Assembly (NCBI GenBank): GCA_031292305.1
Contig: JARLHJ010000012.1
Location: 1 to 64,000, forward strand
Reading direction: 5' to 3'
DNA: 64,000 bases
Source: Candidatus Babeliales bacterium
GTDB taxonomy: Bacteria > Babelota > Babeliae > Babelales > JABDEC01
Below, piece by piece: positions 42,285-51,649 of this stretch. Both the position numbers and the translations under genes were made by a program. The notes under the pieces were generated by a model, which was given only the letters and a program-made list of their open reading frames with translations, did no database searches and was not told the DNA's origin. Within the stretch, counting starts at the first letter, position 1, and every line of letters starts with the position of its first letter.

Positions 42285-43511
42285 ATGAAGAATTTTATTT
42301 TATTTTTTATTATTAATTTAGTTATAAACTGTTATGCAATTGTTGAGATCCAGGCTTCGCATTTGGCAAACCCCCCAATTGGAACAAAAGTCGCAAGAAA
42401 AAAAATTTTAGTTTTAAGCACAAAAGGAGGTGGCGGGAATACTTGCGCTGCCAATGCTGTTGCTAGTTATCTTGAAAAAGATTATGACATTACTGTAGTT
42501 AATGTAATTTGTGATGTATTTGGATGCTGTAATTCTTTAAAGCCATTCTCATATGCGGAAGACTGCTATAATTTTTTATTAAAACATAGATGCAACTTTT
42601 TAATTAATTTTTACAATTATTGTGGGTTATTTACTTTTAAGTTACTTAAAACAGTTTTAACAAATGTATTATATACTTATATTAAAAGTCATAAGTTTGA
42701 TATGTTAATTTCTATGACACAGTATATAAACGGGGTAGCTCTAGATGCTGCAAAAAAATTAGATATTCCATTTCTAGTTATTACGACTGATTTAAATACG
42801 GCGACATTTGCACATGATATTTCTGATCCAAATTATAAAAAATTTAATTATCTTTTGCCATTTGAAGATGAGCTATTAACTGATAAAATTGCATTCGCTA
42901 AAATACCAAAAGATAAAATAAAATTCATTGGTTATCCATTAAGAGAAGATTTTTTTGAATGCAAAGATGCAAATGAAATTAAGAAAAAATGGGGCATTCC
43001 TACAAATAAACCTATTGCTATGGTACTAATGGGATCTATTGGTTCGACGGCAACTTTTATGTATGCATATAGGTTGTCAAAATATAAAAAGCCATTGCAT
43101 ATAATTATTTGTCTGGGTAAGGGTGAGTGGCTACGTGAAAAAATTAAAAGAATTAAATTTCCACCACATATAACTGTTTCACTGGTGGGCTTTACAAATA
43201 AAATCTCTGATTTGATGGCAGTCTCAGATGTACTTATAACAAAAACAGGATCCCATTCTGTTTGTGAAGCAATGCAATCAAAAGTTCCATTAATACTAGA
43301 TTCAATTAATCCAAGCCTTGAATGGGAAGATTTAAATCCTGTATATATAGACAAGCATCAATTTGGAGAAAACTTAACCGATTACCAAGATATTTATGAT
43401 TGGTTGGATAAAGTTTTAAAAGATAAAAAATATAAAGATAATTTATTATCACAACGCGTATATAATTTCTCTCATGAATTAAAGAAATTGATTTCAGGTT
43501 TTTTTGATTAA
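42285..43511 (+). CDS. GT28-like diacylglycerol glycosyltransferase (MGDG-synthase type) with N-terminal signal
   Basis: Members glycosylate membrane lipids or act like MurG. The 408-residue product begins with a hydrophobic segment ('FILFFIINLVINCYA') that looks like a signal peptide or anchor, which is not usual for this cytosolic-face family. The N-domain has 'ILVLSTKGGGGNTCAANAV', equivalent to 'SxxxGxGH' of MGDG synthases, and the C-domain carries 'GYPLREDFFE', 'MLVLMGSIGS'-like nucleotide contact, and 'DVLITKTGSHSVCEAMQSKVP' that resembles the acceptor/UDP-sugar motif (G-S/G-E). Shares a 120-base divergent spacer with leuS. Likely membrane-associated. Confidence 0.8.
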   Translation: MKNFILFFIINLVINCYAIVEIQASHLANPPIGTKVARKKILVLSTKGGGGNTCAANAVASYLEKDYDITVVNVICDVFGCCNSLKPFSYAEDCYNFLLKHRCNFLINFYNYCGLFTFKLLKTVLTNVLYTYIKSHKFDMLISMTQYINGVALDAAKKLDIPFLVITTDLNTATFAHDISDPNYKKFNYLLPFEDELLTDKIAFAKIPKDKIKFIGYPLREDFFECKDANEIKKKWGIPTNKPIAMVLMGSIGSTATFMYAYRLSKYKKPLHIIICLGKGEWLREKIKRIKFPPHITVSLVGFTNKISDLMAVSDVLITKTGSHSVCEAMQSKVPLILDSINPSLEWEDLNPVYIDKHQFGENLTDYQDIYDWLDKVLKDKKYKDNLLSQRVYNFSHELKKLISGFFD

Positions 43512-43599
43512 TTTTGCTTGTTATTTTTTTTAAGATGAACTAACTTGTGTAAGTATTAAAAAAAAATTTGCGATGGATGAAGGTAGAAGATTTGAAGCG

Positions 43600-43632
43600 G
43601 CCTTGGGTTAAAAACCAGGGCTTTAATTTTTT
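43600..43632 (+). terminator. Hairpin with T-rich tail before the NUDIX gene
   Basis: GCCTTGG..TT and AA..CCAGGGC pair with a wobble and a bulge and are followed by TTTAATTTTTT. Ends upstream transcription or acts as an attenuator 20 bases before the NUDIX ATG. Confidence 0.55.
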
Positions 43633-43652
43633 AACCAATTAAGGATTATTAT

Positions 43653-44276
43653 ATGCAAACATCCACAACAGAAAATATACCAACTACTACGAAAAATGAT
43701 GAATTGATTTTAGTAGTTAAAAGAGAATCTTTATTTGATTCTCAAGAGGCCTTTCAAGGTGTTCAAGAAATAGATTTTCAAAGTTATTCAGCTTTAATTA
43801 AAAGCAACCAAGAATTTTTGCCACGTTCTGTAATGGAACAAGATTTTAAATATAAACAAATTATTCCCTACTTAGTTTTTACATATAATAATAAATTGTT
43901 CATGATGCAGCGTCAGGCTAAAGCATCTGAAACTAGACTTGCAAATAAATATACATTAGGCATTGGTGGCCATATAAGACAAGAAGATATGTCTAGTGAT
44001 TCTATAATTGACTGGGCTAAGCGTGAATTTTATGAAGAAGTTGATTATAAAGGCAATTTAGATATTCAGGCTATTGGCGTTTTAAATGATGATTCTAATG
44101 ATGTTGGAAAAGTGCATCTTGGTTTTATATTTTTATTAAAAGGCGATTCTGGATTAATTCGTGTTAAAGAAGAATTAAAAAGCGGAGAGCTTTTATCTTT
44201 TGCTGAATGTGAACTTTATTATGAAAAAATGGAAACCTGGAGTCAGATGGTTTTTGATTTTTTAAAAAATAGATAA
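43653..44276 (+). CDS. NUDIX hydrolase
   Basis: 207 residues with the NUDIX fold (about 65-190). The Nudix box is 'GIGGHIRQEDMSSDSIIDWAKREFYEEVDY'-like, spanning about 108-136, with REFYEEV supplying the metal-binding glutamates; the 'GIGGHI' start is a known variant of the family. 'LVFTYNNKLFMMQRQAK' forms the strand before it. The N-terminal 60 residues are polar and not part of the domain. Substrate unknown (nucleoside or other diphosphate). Confidence 0.88.
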   Translation: MQTSTTENIPTTTKNDELILVVKRESLFDSQEAFQGVQEIDFQSYSALIKSNQEFLPRSVMEQDFKYKQIIPYLVFTYNNKLFMMQRQAKASETRLANKYTLGIGGHIRQEDMSSDSIIDWAKREFYEEVDYKGNLDIQAIGVLNDDSNDVGKVHLGFIFLLKGDSGLIRVKEELKSGELLSFAECELYYEKMETWSQMVFDFLKNR

Positions 44277-44296
44277 TTAAAAATAATCAATAAAAA

Positions 44297-44335
44297 AATG
44301 AGAGAAAACTAGCTAAAGTTTTCTCTCATTTTGAT
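44297..44335. terminator. Bidirectional terminator
   Basis: AATGAGAGAAAACT and AGTTTTCTCTCATT around AGCTAA, with A/T runs outside. Separates the NUDIX gene from the leftward WD40 gene. Confidence 0.88.
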
Positions 44336-44348
44336 TAAAGTTACCATG

Positions 44349-45311
44349 TTATAGTTTAAAATTTTCTTTTTCTAAAGTTATTTTTTCCCACATTGTTACG
44401 GTTCCATCTTTATAAGCTGCAGCTAAAAATTGTTCATCAGATGTATGTGATATCGAGTTAAGGGTAATTGAAAGATCATTAAATAATTTTTTTATAATAA
44501 AATTATATTCATAATAAACTAGAGTATTAAATGTTGGTTCATTTGAAATATAACATTCTGAATGTTGTGTTTGAGGTTTTGCCCAAAGTAAAAAATCTAC
44601 TTTATTAACAGTAGATTTAAAGATTGTTAATTTTTTAGTTTTTAATTCACATATTCTAATTGTGTTATCTATTGCAATAGTACCTAAAAATAAAGAATCA
44701 TCTGACCAGGTGATTGACCTAATAGGTAAAGGCATTTTAACTTCTTTAATTTTTTTTTCTGATGAAATATCCCAAATTATTATCTTATTATTATAAGAAG
44801 ATGCTAATTGTGAATTATCAGGTGACCATGCAATAGCATAAGTAAATCCTTCGAAATCCTTTAAAAATTTATGTTTATCCAGTTGCAGATTAATTTTATC
44901 AAGTTTTAAAATTAATATAGAATTAATGCCTCCAATAGCTAATCTATTATCAGAAGACCATTTTAAATATTTAATAACATACTTGGAGTTATTTTCAAAA
45001 ATTAAATCCAAATCAGTTATTATTTCTCCTTTTGTGTCAGATATTTTAATTACCCCATCTTGCCCCCCTGAAGCTAGTAGATCATTATTTGACCAGTCTA
45101 CACAATTAACTTGTGATTCATGCTTCAATGTTGAAATTTTTCTATATGTATATGCTGGGTGTTTATAATTTCGTTCTTTTAATTGTTTATAAATATCATC
45201 TCGCTCTTTTACGGCAACATTTAATTGTTTAAAAGCATCTACAGTAGAAATATCAGCGCTTTTAAGCGTAATACACAAAGTTAATAGAAGAAGAATAATT
45301 ATTTGTTTCAT
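44349..45311 (-). CDS. Secreted WD40-repeat protein
   Basis: 320 residues: a signal peptide (1-18, 'ILLLLTLCITLKSA'), a short helical part (25-55), and six WD40-like blades, for example 'VNCVDWSNNDLLASGGQDGVIKI', 'IKYLKWSSDNRLAIGG', 'YAIAWSPDNSQLASSYNNKIIIWD', 'IRSITWSDDSLFLGTIAIDNTIRI' and a last blade 'FLAAAYKDGTVTMWE'. Such propellers bind proteins; export to the outside suggests interaction with host or envelope partners. Eukaryote-like domain, but WD40 is also common in bacteria. Confidence 0.85.
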   Translation of the reverse strand: MKQIIILLLLTLCITLKSADISTVDAFKQLNVAVKERDDIYKQLKERNYKHPAYTYRKISTLKHESQVNCVDWSNNDLLASGGQDGVIKISDTKGEIITDLDLIFENNSKYVIKYLKWSSDNRLAIGGINSILILKLDKINLQLDKHKFLKDFEGFTYAIAWSPDNSQLASSYNNKIIIWDISSEKKIKEVKMPLPIRSITWSDDSLFLGTIAIDNTIRICELKTKKLTIFKSTVNKVDFLLWAKPQTQHSECYISNEPTFNTLVYYEYNFIIKKLFNDLSITLNSISHTSDEQFLAAAYKDGTVTMWEKITLEKENFKL

Positions 45312-45520
45312 GAATTTCCTAACTAGAAAGGTTGAGGTTTCAATTTAATAATATAGAGTTGATAAAAATTGTCAATTTATTTCAGTTAGTATATTTGACT
45401 TGATCTTGAAATTCACTTTTATTATTTGATATAAGAAGATGTTGGGAATAAAATTAAATAATGGGCGCATTCATATAATAATATTATAATAATAACAATT
45501 TATATTTTATACTTCTCGCC

Positions 45521-45553
45521 AGTTCGCAACTATGGAGATAGCTAAGCGAACTA
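45521..45553. other. Hairpin in the 257-base spacer before the leftward gene
   Basis: AGTTCGC and GCGAACT with an inner CTAT/ATAG pair around GGAG. It has no T-run. The rest of the spacer (45312-45568) is plain A/T-rich sequence with no open frame of note; the hairpin sits 16 bases from the end of the gene at 45569 and could be its weak terminator. Confidence 0.35.
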
Positions 45554-45568
45554 GTAAAGATGTTAATT

Positions 45569-45997
45569 TTAATTTTCAACTTCTTCTAAATTTTCTTCTT
45601 TAATAAATTGCGTGAATAATTTGGGTAATTCTTCAAAGTTATAAAAAAAAAGTTTAAGTTTTATGCCATTATTTTTAAAAACAATAAATTCATCTTTTTT
45701 TAATGATTTGTCTTCATTTAAAAACAACTCTATAGGTAGGTTTTGTTTGGAAGAAAACGATTTAACAACTGTAGAATATGTATCATACCAAGAGAAATAA
45801 ACAGTTACTTTTCTTTCTATTTGAATGATTGTTTTGACATAAATGTGAAATTTATTGTCAGAGCTCTGCTTTGCTATAAACACAGGTTTAGCGTATTCTT
45901 CATTTAGAAAAGCATATCCTATAATTTCTGCATTTGCAGTGCCTATGAATATGATAGAATAAATAAGTAATAAGTTTTTCAAATTAAATTTCATCAT
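45569..45997 (-). CDS. Small secreted protein, unknown function
   Basis: 142 residues (start ATGATG): signal peptide to about 23 ('LIYSIIFIGTANA'), beta-rich mature part with aromatic residues and Lys, then an acidic helical end ('KEENLEEVEN'). It overlaps its upstream neighbour by 14 bases. No family recognised. Confidence 0.7.
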   Translation of the reverse strand: MMKFNLKNLLLIYSIIFIGTANAEIIGYAFLNEEYAKPVFIAKQSSDNKFHIYVKTIIQIERKVTVYFSWYDTYSTVVKSFSSKQNLPIELFLNEDKSLKKDEFIVFKNNGIKLKLFFYNFEELPKLFTQFIKEENLEEVEN

Positions 45998-46352
45998 CTA
46001 AATATAAATGTTCGCCAAATTTTAAATGATATTGTGATGCAACAAGTAATAATAAATCAGCAGGAAGTTCTGTAGCTCTTTTTTGAATACTGCTCATGTT
46101 AAAAAAGTTTGATTGATCTTGTTCGATCATATCTGCGTATATACACGCAATTAAAGTCATTACAGCTGTATTATTTGCTTTTTTAGCGCCTAAATAAATT
46201 TGATTAATATTTCTTTCAGTTATCTCAGCTTTTATACAAATCATAGAATCAGTTTTTTTTGATTGCTTATCAGATTTACTTTCAGAAGAATAAGCAGAAT
46301 AAATCTGGCATAACATAATGCCTAGTAATAATAATCTTTGCATTTTTTTCAT
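45984..46352 (-). CDS. Small secreted helical protein, unknown function
   Basis: The ATG at 46352 has AAAGGA upstream and gives 122 residues with a signal peptide ('LLLLGIMLCQIYSAYS'), a Lys/Ser linker and a helical domain ('NINQIYLGAKKANNTAVMTLIACIYADMI'). Overlaps the next gene by 14 bases, so the two are coupled. No family recognised. Confidence 0.7.
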   Translation of the reverse strand: MKKMQRLLLLGIMLCQIYSAYSSESKSDKQSKKTDSMICIKAEITERNINQIYLGAKKANNTAVMTLIACIYADMIEQDQSNFFNMSSIQKRATELPADLLLLVASQYHLKFGEHLYLDDEI

Positions 46353-46457
46353 AATATTCCTTTTCAATTTAGTATTTTTATAAAATATAACCTAAGTATG
46401 CAAAAATGTCTATTTATTTCAACTAGGCAATATAAGCAGGTAGGTTTTAGGGGGGCT

Positions 46458-46844
46458 ATGAAAAGAGTTATTATATTAATTCTTTCTTTATATTTTGAAT
46501 CTCAGGCATTTGTTACAATAAATAATAGAATTGAAAAGAATATAATAGTAAAAATTTTAAATGTAGGTATCGAAACAACTATTGCCAAATTTAGCCTGCA
46601 ATCAAATGAGGGTGCCAAGCGTAATTTATATGATGATTTTGGTATTACTTGGAAACTTAAAATGTCATTTAAAATTGAAGAGATTAAGCATGAGCCAATG
46701 GTTTGTAATATTTTTAAAAAATGGACCTATGTTTTTGACATTGTCTCTGATGGAATTTATGTCACTAGAGGATATGATATAGAAATTTTGGGAGACCTGT
46801 TGGTTTTGAAGCCTGAAAAGATATTTTCTTTTAATAATCAATAA
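46458..46844 (+). CDS. Small secreted protein, unknown function
   Basis: Start at the ATG after AGGGGGGCT (46458); the longer frame upstream lacks a ribosome-binding site. The 128-residue product has a signal-like start ('VIILILSLYFESQAF') and a beta-rich body ('GITWKLKMSFKI', 'TYVFDIVSDGIYVTRGYDI'). Divergent from the two-gene leftward unit at 45569-46352. Function unknown. Confidence 0.65.
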   Translation: MKRVIILILSLYFESQAFVTINNRIEKNIIVKILNVGIETTIAKFSLQSNEGAKRNLYDDFGITWKLKMSFKIEEIKHEPMVCNIFKKWTYVFDIVSDGIYVTRGYDIEILGDLLVLKPEKIFSFNNQ

Positions 46845-46851
46845 TTTTTTA

Positions 46852-47259
46852 TCATGAAATTATACAACAATTTTTTTCAGTATTTAATATAGGCATATAC
46901 ATGTATTCTAAATAATAAATTGATTCGTTTGTTTGTAATTTATATAAATCATTATTTAACTTTAAAAGATTAACCCAACTATATGGTGTTTTTAATTTAT
47001 TATTATCAAAAAATATATTCAAAGGTAGATAACATAATAGTTTTTTATTGCTAATCATTATGTTTACAGGAACAATTAGATCGTTTTCAGGATCATTTTC
47101 TAATGAATAATTTATCTGATGCTTAGGGACGAAATATTTTTTTTTATGTTTAGATTGTCTAATTATATGTTGATTAGTTAATATTTTAATTGTTCCTAAA
47201 AATTCTTCCGAAAAGATATAATTAAAAAAAAGTAAGATTAAAAATATTTTTAATATCAT
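46852..47259 (-). CDS. Small secreted protein, unknown function
   Basis: 135 residues with a short signal peptide ('MILKIFLILLFFNYIFS') and a beta-rich mature part; two cysteines sit together near the end ('NTEKNCCIIS'), as in a lipid-modified or disulfide-linked tail. AAGGGG precedes the ATG. Convergent with the gene ending at 46844, with 7 bases between. No family recognised. Confidence 0.7.
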   Translation of the reverse strand: MILKIFLILLFFNYIFSEEFLGTIKILTNQHIIRQSKHKKKYFVPKHQINYSLENDPENDLIVPVNIMISNKKLLCYLPLNIFFDNNKLKTPYSWVNLLKLNNDLYKLQTNESIYYLEYMYMPILNTEKNCCIIS

Positions 47260-47367
47260 ACGCCCCTTAAATAGATTTAAGTTACTATTGCATAATTATA
47301 TATATATTTTCAATAGTTATGTTCCAATAATTATTCTTTCTTAAGAAAAAAATATAAGATAGTTAGT

Positions 47368-47901
47368 ATGAAAAATATAGGCATAGTTTTAAAAACTTTT
47401 TTTCCAATTAAGCAACAAATCTTAGTTTTAGATAGAAAACTAGGAAAGCTCTTTTTGTCGTCTAAGCATCAAAATAATTTATTGCGTTTATGCAATGGAG
47501 TAGTTTTTGAGTATAATTTAGAATCACAAAATGATAAAAATTTAATCACTGACGTAGATATTATTAGGTTTCCAAATGTAGGTGAAAATATTTTATTTTT
47601 TCATCACATTCTTGAATTGTATAATTTTTTTATTCCTATAGGATTTACATATTGCCAATTGTTTGATTCGCTTTACTCAATGTATGATTTGTTGGAGCAA
47701 GAAAATATAACAAAAAAAGAGCAAAAATTGTTTTTATATCAATTTTTTTCATTATTAGGAATGTGTCCTATTAATGAAAAAGAGTTTGGATTAAACAGTA
47801 TAGATTTGCAAGATGAAAAGTTTTTAGAAAAATGGATTAATACTTGTATTAATTCGCATCCTAACGTTAGTTTTTTAAAAACAAAGATTCCTTTTAACTA
47901 G
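47368..47901 (+). CDS. Divergent RecO-like protein (tentative)
   Basis: 177 residues with no signal peptide, unlike most neighbours. The start 'IGIVLKTFFPIKQQILVLDRKLGKL' resembles the RecO OB-fold opening ('GIVL...D.IL...T.E.GK'), and the helical C-terminal part 'QKLFLYQFFSLLGMCPINEK' resembles RecO's 'LL.LLGY.P' segment. The zinc-finger cysteines of many RecO proteins are absent and it is shorter (RecO about 240). Tentative: gap filling with RecF/RecR would be its role. No clear ribosome-binding site is seen. The large channel gene follows 12 bases later. Confidence 0.45.
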   Translation: MKNIGIVLKTFFPIKQQILVLDRKLGKLFLSSKHQNNLLRLCNGVVFEYNLESQNDKNLITDVDIIRFPNVGENILFFHHILELYNFFIPIGFTYCQLFDSLYSMYDLLEQENITKKEQKLFLYQFFSLLGMCPINEKEFGLNSIDLQDEKFLEKWINTCINSHPNVSFLKTKIPFN

Positions 47902-47913
47902 GATAAATAAATT

Positions 47914-50900
47914 ATGAAAAATTTAGTACTCAGTTTTATTTTATTTTTAAACGTTGTCACAGTAAACGCTGATTGGTTTAGTTTTTTGCCATTTTCTGAA
48001 AAAAAAGAAAAGGCAGCAGATAGTCAGTTAATTATAGCCAGTGGCGTTCAAGAAAAACAACATCAACTTAATATATTAAAAAAAGAAAAAGAATTATTAG
48101 AAAGTTCGGATAAAGAATTTTTTGAGACGCTTCAGTCGGAATTAAATATAATAAATCAAAAAATATCAGATATTAAAGAAAAATTACAATCTTCTACCTT
48201 TGATTCAGCATTTCATAATAAAATGTTATCGAAGTTAAATGAAATTTCTCAAGTATTATTGGATACACAGCTTTTAAGAAAAAAAATTGTAGAAGTTATT
48301 GATCAAAATATAGAAATGCTAGAAACCTATCTTAAAGACCCTTATTTTAAGAATATTAAAGTTGAAACAAAAACTTCTTATGAATTTAATACGCTTTATA
48401 AGTTGAGCAAAGACATTTCTAAATCTGAAGAAGAATTAAAATGCCTAAATGAAGAAAAAATAGCATTGGAATCTAGCTTAGAGTCAAATAAAAAGGATTT
48501 AATTGCATTAGATAAAGATATTAAATTAAAAGAAAAAGATAGAAAAAATGGGCTAAAGTTAAATGCTACAGATGAATCATTATCAGTTGCACAACGTGGT
48601 GAACTATTAGATTTAGATATACAGTTAATTAATACTAAAAAAAGATTTTTAGAACTAAAGTTTAAAGAGTTAAGTAATAAATTGATGCTGTTAAATACAA
48701 GAGCATTTGTTGCAGATTCTATTTTAAAAATTCTTAAATCTAATTTGATAGTAATAGAAAACTCTCTGTGGATTTCTGAATCTGATATAGATTATTATGA
48801 AGATGAACTAATCAATAAAAAACGTGAATCAATAGAAGCTCAATCAAATTATTCACAAAATATTAAAAGGCTTTCACAAGAAAAAGAACAATTAAGTAAA
48901 GAAATAGAAACACTAAGTAAAAAATATAAAATTCATATAACAGATTTAAATGAACTTAATTTATGGAATATAGACCCTGATACTGTAAATTCAGAAGTAG
49001 GTCTTTATGAATTAGGATATATATACGATAGAATATTTGCTTTAGAGCGTGAGATTGAGTTAAAAGAAACAATGCGAGAGTTAGAAAGAGAAAAAATTGA
49101 GGCAGAGGAATTTTTAATAAAAATTCTAACTTCTTGGCATAAAATCACACAACATAAATTTAAATCAGAAGAAGATATTAATAACGAAATAAAAACTTAT
49201 GAAGATTATAAGATTGATACTAGTCGTGCAATTGCATCTTACAGAGATAAGATAAATATAGTTACTAATTTATTAAATAATCAAATTAGGGCATTAAATA
49301 ATTTAAAAGAACGTATTACAATATTAGATCAAAATGAATCTAAATTTATAAAGAGATATGGTAAAGACAATTTTAAAAAGGCTCATTCATTATTGGAAAA
49401 AGTAGAAGAGCAAAAAAACATTCAAACAGATTTCAATAATAGATTAATTGAGGCATATTCTAATTTAATAAATTATAAGAAGAATTCCTTAAAACAAATA
49501 AATGTTATAGTAGATAAATTAGAACGTGCCGTAGGTATTTTACAACGTTCTGAATATGCTATTTCTTGGTCGAATATTAAAAACATTAGTCCAGATATTG
49601 GATTGTTTTTATTTGATCTAAAAAATGTGATAGTATCTTCTATTTCAACAACCGGTATTAAAACAATATTTAGTAAATTATCTGCATTTGCAGGAAATTT
49701 TAATTCATTATTTATGTTCTTAATTATAATGTTGTTAATTTTAATATCTTACTTCTTGTTAAGAAAATTTTTATTAATACTTTATCAGGATTTTTTACTA
49801 GTAAGACCCGCAAATAAAATCTTATATTTTTTAAATTCTTTAGTGGCATTAATAATAGGATTTACGGCTTTTAATTTATTAAGTCTTTATATTTGGTCAA
49901 TAATTTTTAGTTTAATTAGATTTAAATATATTACAGATTTAAGCTTTAGAGTTGTTTTTTATTTAGTTTCAATCCCATATTTGTGTTCCATAGTTACTAA
50001 GTTTGCTCATTTTTTGATCGCATTTAACATTAAAAATAATTTTTCATTATTAAATGCATCTTTTCAAAAACGATTTGTGAATGTTTTTCAATTTCTTTTA
50101 TACTCAACAATTATAATTTTCTTTTTCCGCGAAGCTTTCTTATTAATTACATATGGTAAATCAGAGCTTCCAATATTGCTATTAGCCTTTTATTCAATAA
50201 TTTTAAGATCAGGTTTAATATTCTTAATTGGTAAAGAAGAAATATTAAGTTTTATTCCAACATCAGGAGGCACTGGAACTTGGAATTGGATAAGGACTAA
50301 AATAGATAAATATTATTATCTAATTCTTATAGTAATAATAGGTGTAATTATAATTAGTGATCCTTATATAGGTGGCTTTAGTAAATTAGTTTCATTTATA
50401 TTGCAGGGGATTATATATACAGCTTTATTATTTGTTGTTTTATGGTGGCTGCAAATATTCTTAAAAAAGATTTCTTCAGCGGCATTTTTTAAATTAGATG
50501 AAGAAGATGTTGCTCATGAAAGATTTTTATATGCAAAAACTTTCTATAGTATATTTACAATAGTTGCCATTTTATTTTTCATATGTTCAGTGGCATTTAT
50601 TTGTGCAAAAATATGGGGATTGCCTGTATCTATAGATAAAGTTTCTGATGCGCTCAACGTTACACTTTTTAATGTAAGGGGTGATTTAGATCAATTAATT
50701 CCTATTACATTAAGATCTTTCCTAACAATATTTGTTTTTATTATGGCAAGTTTTGTAGTTGCATGGGTTTTTGAACGTTTTATTCTACGTAGAATATTTG
50801 ATATTTTATTAGTAGACCAAGGTGTTCAAAGTATAATTTCAAGCATTAGTTATTATCTAATTCTTATAATTATTATTTTAGTTGGTTTTTTACATGTAGG

Positions 50901-51525
50901 TTTCGGCGGAATGATTCCAGTAGTTCTTGGTGCATTAGCTGTTGGCTTAGCTTTTGCAATTAAAGAACCTGCAAATGATATTATTGGATATTTTATAATT
51001 GCAGTAGAACGTTCCATAAAGATTGGTGATTATATAGAAGTTGATCCAAACACTAAAGGCATTGTACGCAGTATTAGTGCAAGATCGATAGTTATAAGAC
51101 GTAATAATAGTGTGAGTATTATTGTTCCTAATTCTAAAATAATTAGTGCATCTTTCTATAACTGGAACTATGTAAGAGGCTTTGTAGCTTTTGAAGATAT
51201 AGTATTAACAATACCATTTAATGTAGATCCTGAAAAAGTATCAAAGTTATTGTTTCAAGTATTAGATGAAAACCCAAATATATTAAAGAGCCCAGCACCT
51301 GTAGTCAGATTAGATGATTTTAGTGAAAATGGTTATGTGTTTATGGTAAGAGGTTTTTTAAGTTCACAAAATGTAACTAATATGTGGAACATTGCAAGTG
51401 GTGTTAGACTTGGTATTGTTAAAAAATTACGTGAAAATAATATAGAAATCTCAGAAGCTATTAGAAAAGTTATTATTGCCCCTGAATCCTTGGCTATATT
51501 AAATAAAGGCTTACAAGATAAGTAA
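47914..51525 (+). CDS. MscK-like large mechanosensitive channel (MscS family)
   Basis: 1,203 residues. Signal peptide (1-20), a very long periplasmic coiled-coil region (about 35-560), a set of extra membrane helices (about 595-960), and a C-terminal MscS core. The pore helix is 'VVLGALAVGLAFAIKEPANDIIGYFIIAV' (about 995-1025), followed by the beta domain ('IEVDPNTKGIVRSISARSIVIRR', 'VPNSKIISASFYNWNY'). The layout matches MscK and MscM-type proteins, which open under tension and in MscK's case also need ions. Large size and Ala/Gly-packed pore helix are retained. With MscL it gives two valve types. Confidence 0.92.
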   Translation: MKNLVLSFILFLNVVTVNADWFSFLPFSEKKEKAADSQLIIASGVQEKQHQLNILKKEKELLESSDKEFFETLQSELNIINQKISDIKEKLQSSTFDSAFHNKMLSKLNEISQVLLDTQLLRKKIVEVIDQNIEMLETYLKDPYFKNIKVETKTSYEFNTLYKLSKDISKSEEELKCLNEEKIALESSLESNKKDLIALDKDIKLKEKDRKNGLKLNATDESLSVAQRGELLDLDIQLINTKKRFLELKFKELSNKLMLLNTRAFVADSILKILKSNLIVIENSLWISESDIDYYEDELINKKRESIEAQSNYSQNIKRLSQEKEQLSKEIETLSKKYKIHITDLNELNLWNIDPDTVNSEVGLYELGYIYDRIFALEREIELKETMRELEREKIEAEEFLIKILTSWHKITQHKFKSEEDINNEIKTYEDYKIDTSRAIASYRDKINIVTNLLNNQIRALNNLKERITILDQNESKFIKRYGKDNFKKAHSLLEKVEEQKNIQTDFNNRLIEAYSNLINYKKNSLKQINVIVDKLERAVGILQRSEYAISWSNIKNISPDIGLFLFDLKNVIVSSISTTGIKTIFSKLSAFAGNFNSLFMFLIIMLLILISYFLLRKFLLILYQDFLLVRPANKILYFLNSLVALIIGFTAFNLLSLYIWSIIFSLIRFKYITDLSFRVVFYLVSIPYLCSIVTKFAHFLIAFNIKNNFSLLNASFQKRFVNVFQFLLYSTIIIFFFREAFLLITYGKSELPILLLAFYSIILRSGLIFLIGKEEILSFIPTSGGTGTWNWIRTKIDKYYYLILIVIIGVIIISDPYIGGFSKLVSFILQGIIYTALLFVVLWWLQIFLKKISSAAFFKLDEEDVAHERFLYAKTFYSIFTIVAILFFICSVAFICAKIWGLPVSIDKVSDALNVTLFNVRGDLDQLIPITLRSFLTIFVFIMASFVVAWVFERFILRRIFDILLVDQGVQSIISSISYYLILIIIILVGFLHVGFGGMIPVVLGALAVGLAFAIKEPANDIIGYFIIAVERSIKIGDYIEVDPNTKGIVRSISARSIVIRRNNSVSIIVPNSKIISASFYNWNYVRGFVAFEDIVLTIPFNVDPEKVSKLLFQVLDENPNILKSPAPVVRLDDFSENGYVFMVRGFLSSQNVTNMWNIASGVRLGIVKKLRENNIEISEAIRKVIIAPESLAILNKGLQDK

Positions 51526-51649
51526 GCAAGGTTTTAAAAACTCTATATAGTTACATTACTCAGATTGAATAATTTTCAACAAAAATAGCATTAGAGTCTT
51601 GTTTTCTATCTTTATAATATGTTACCCTTGAATTAAAGAAGGGGAGCAC

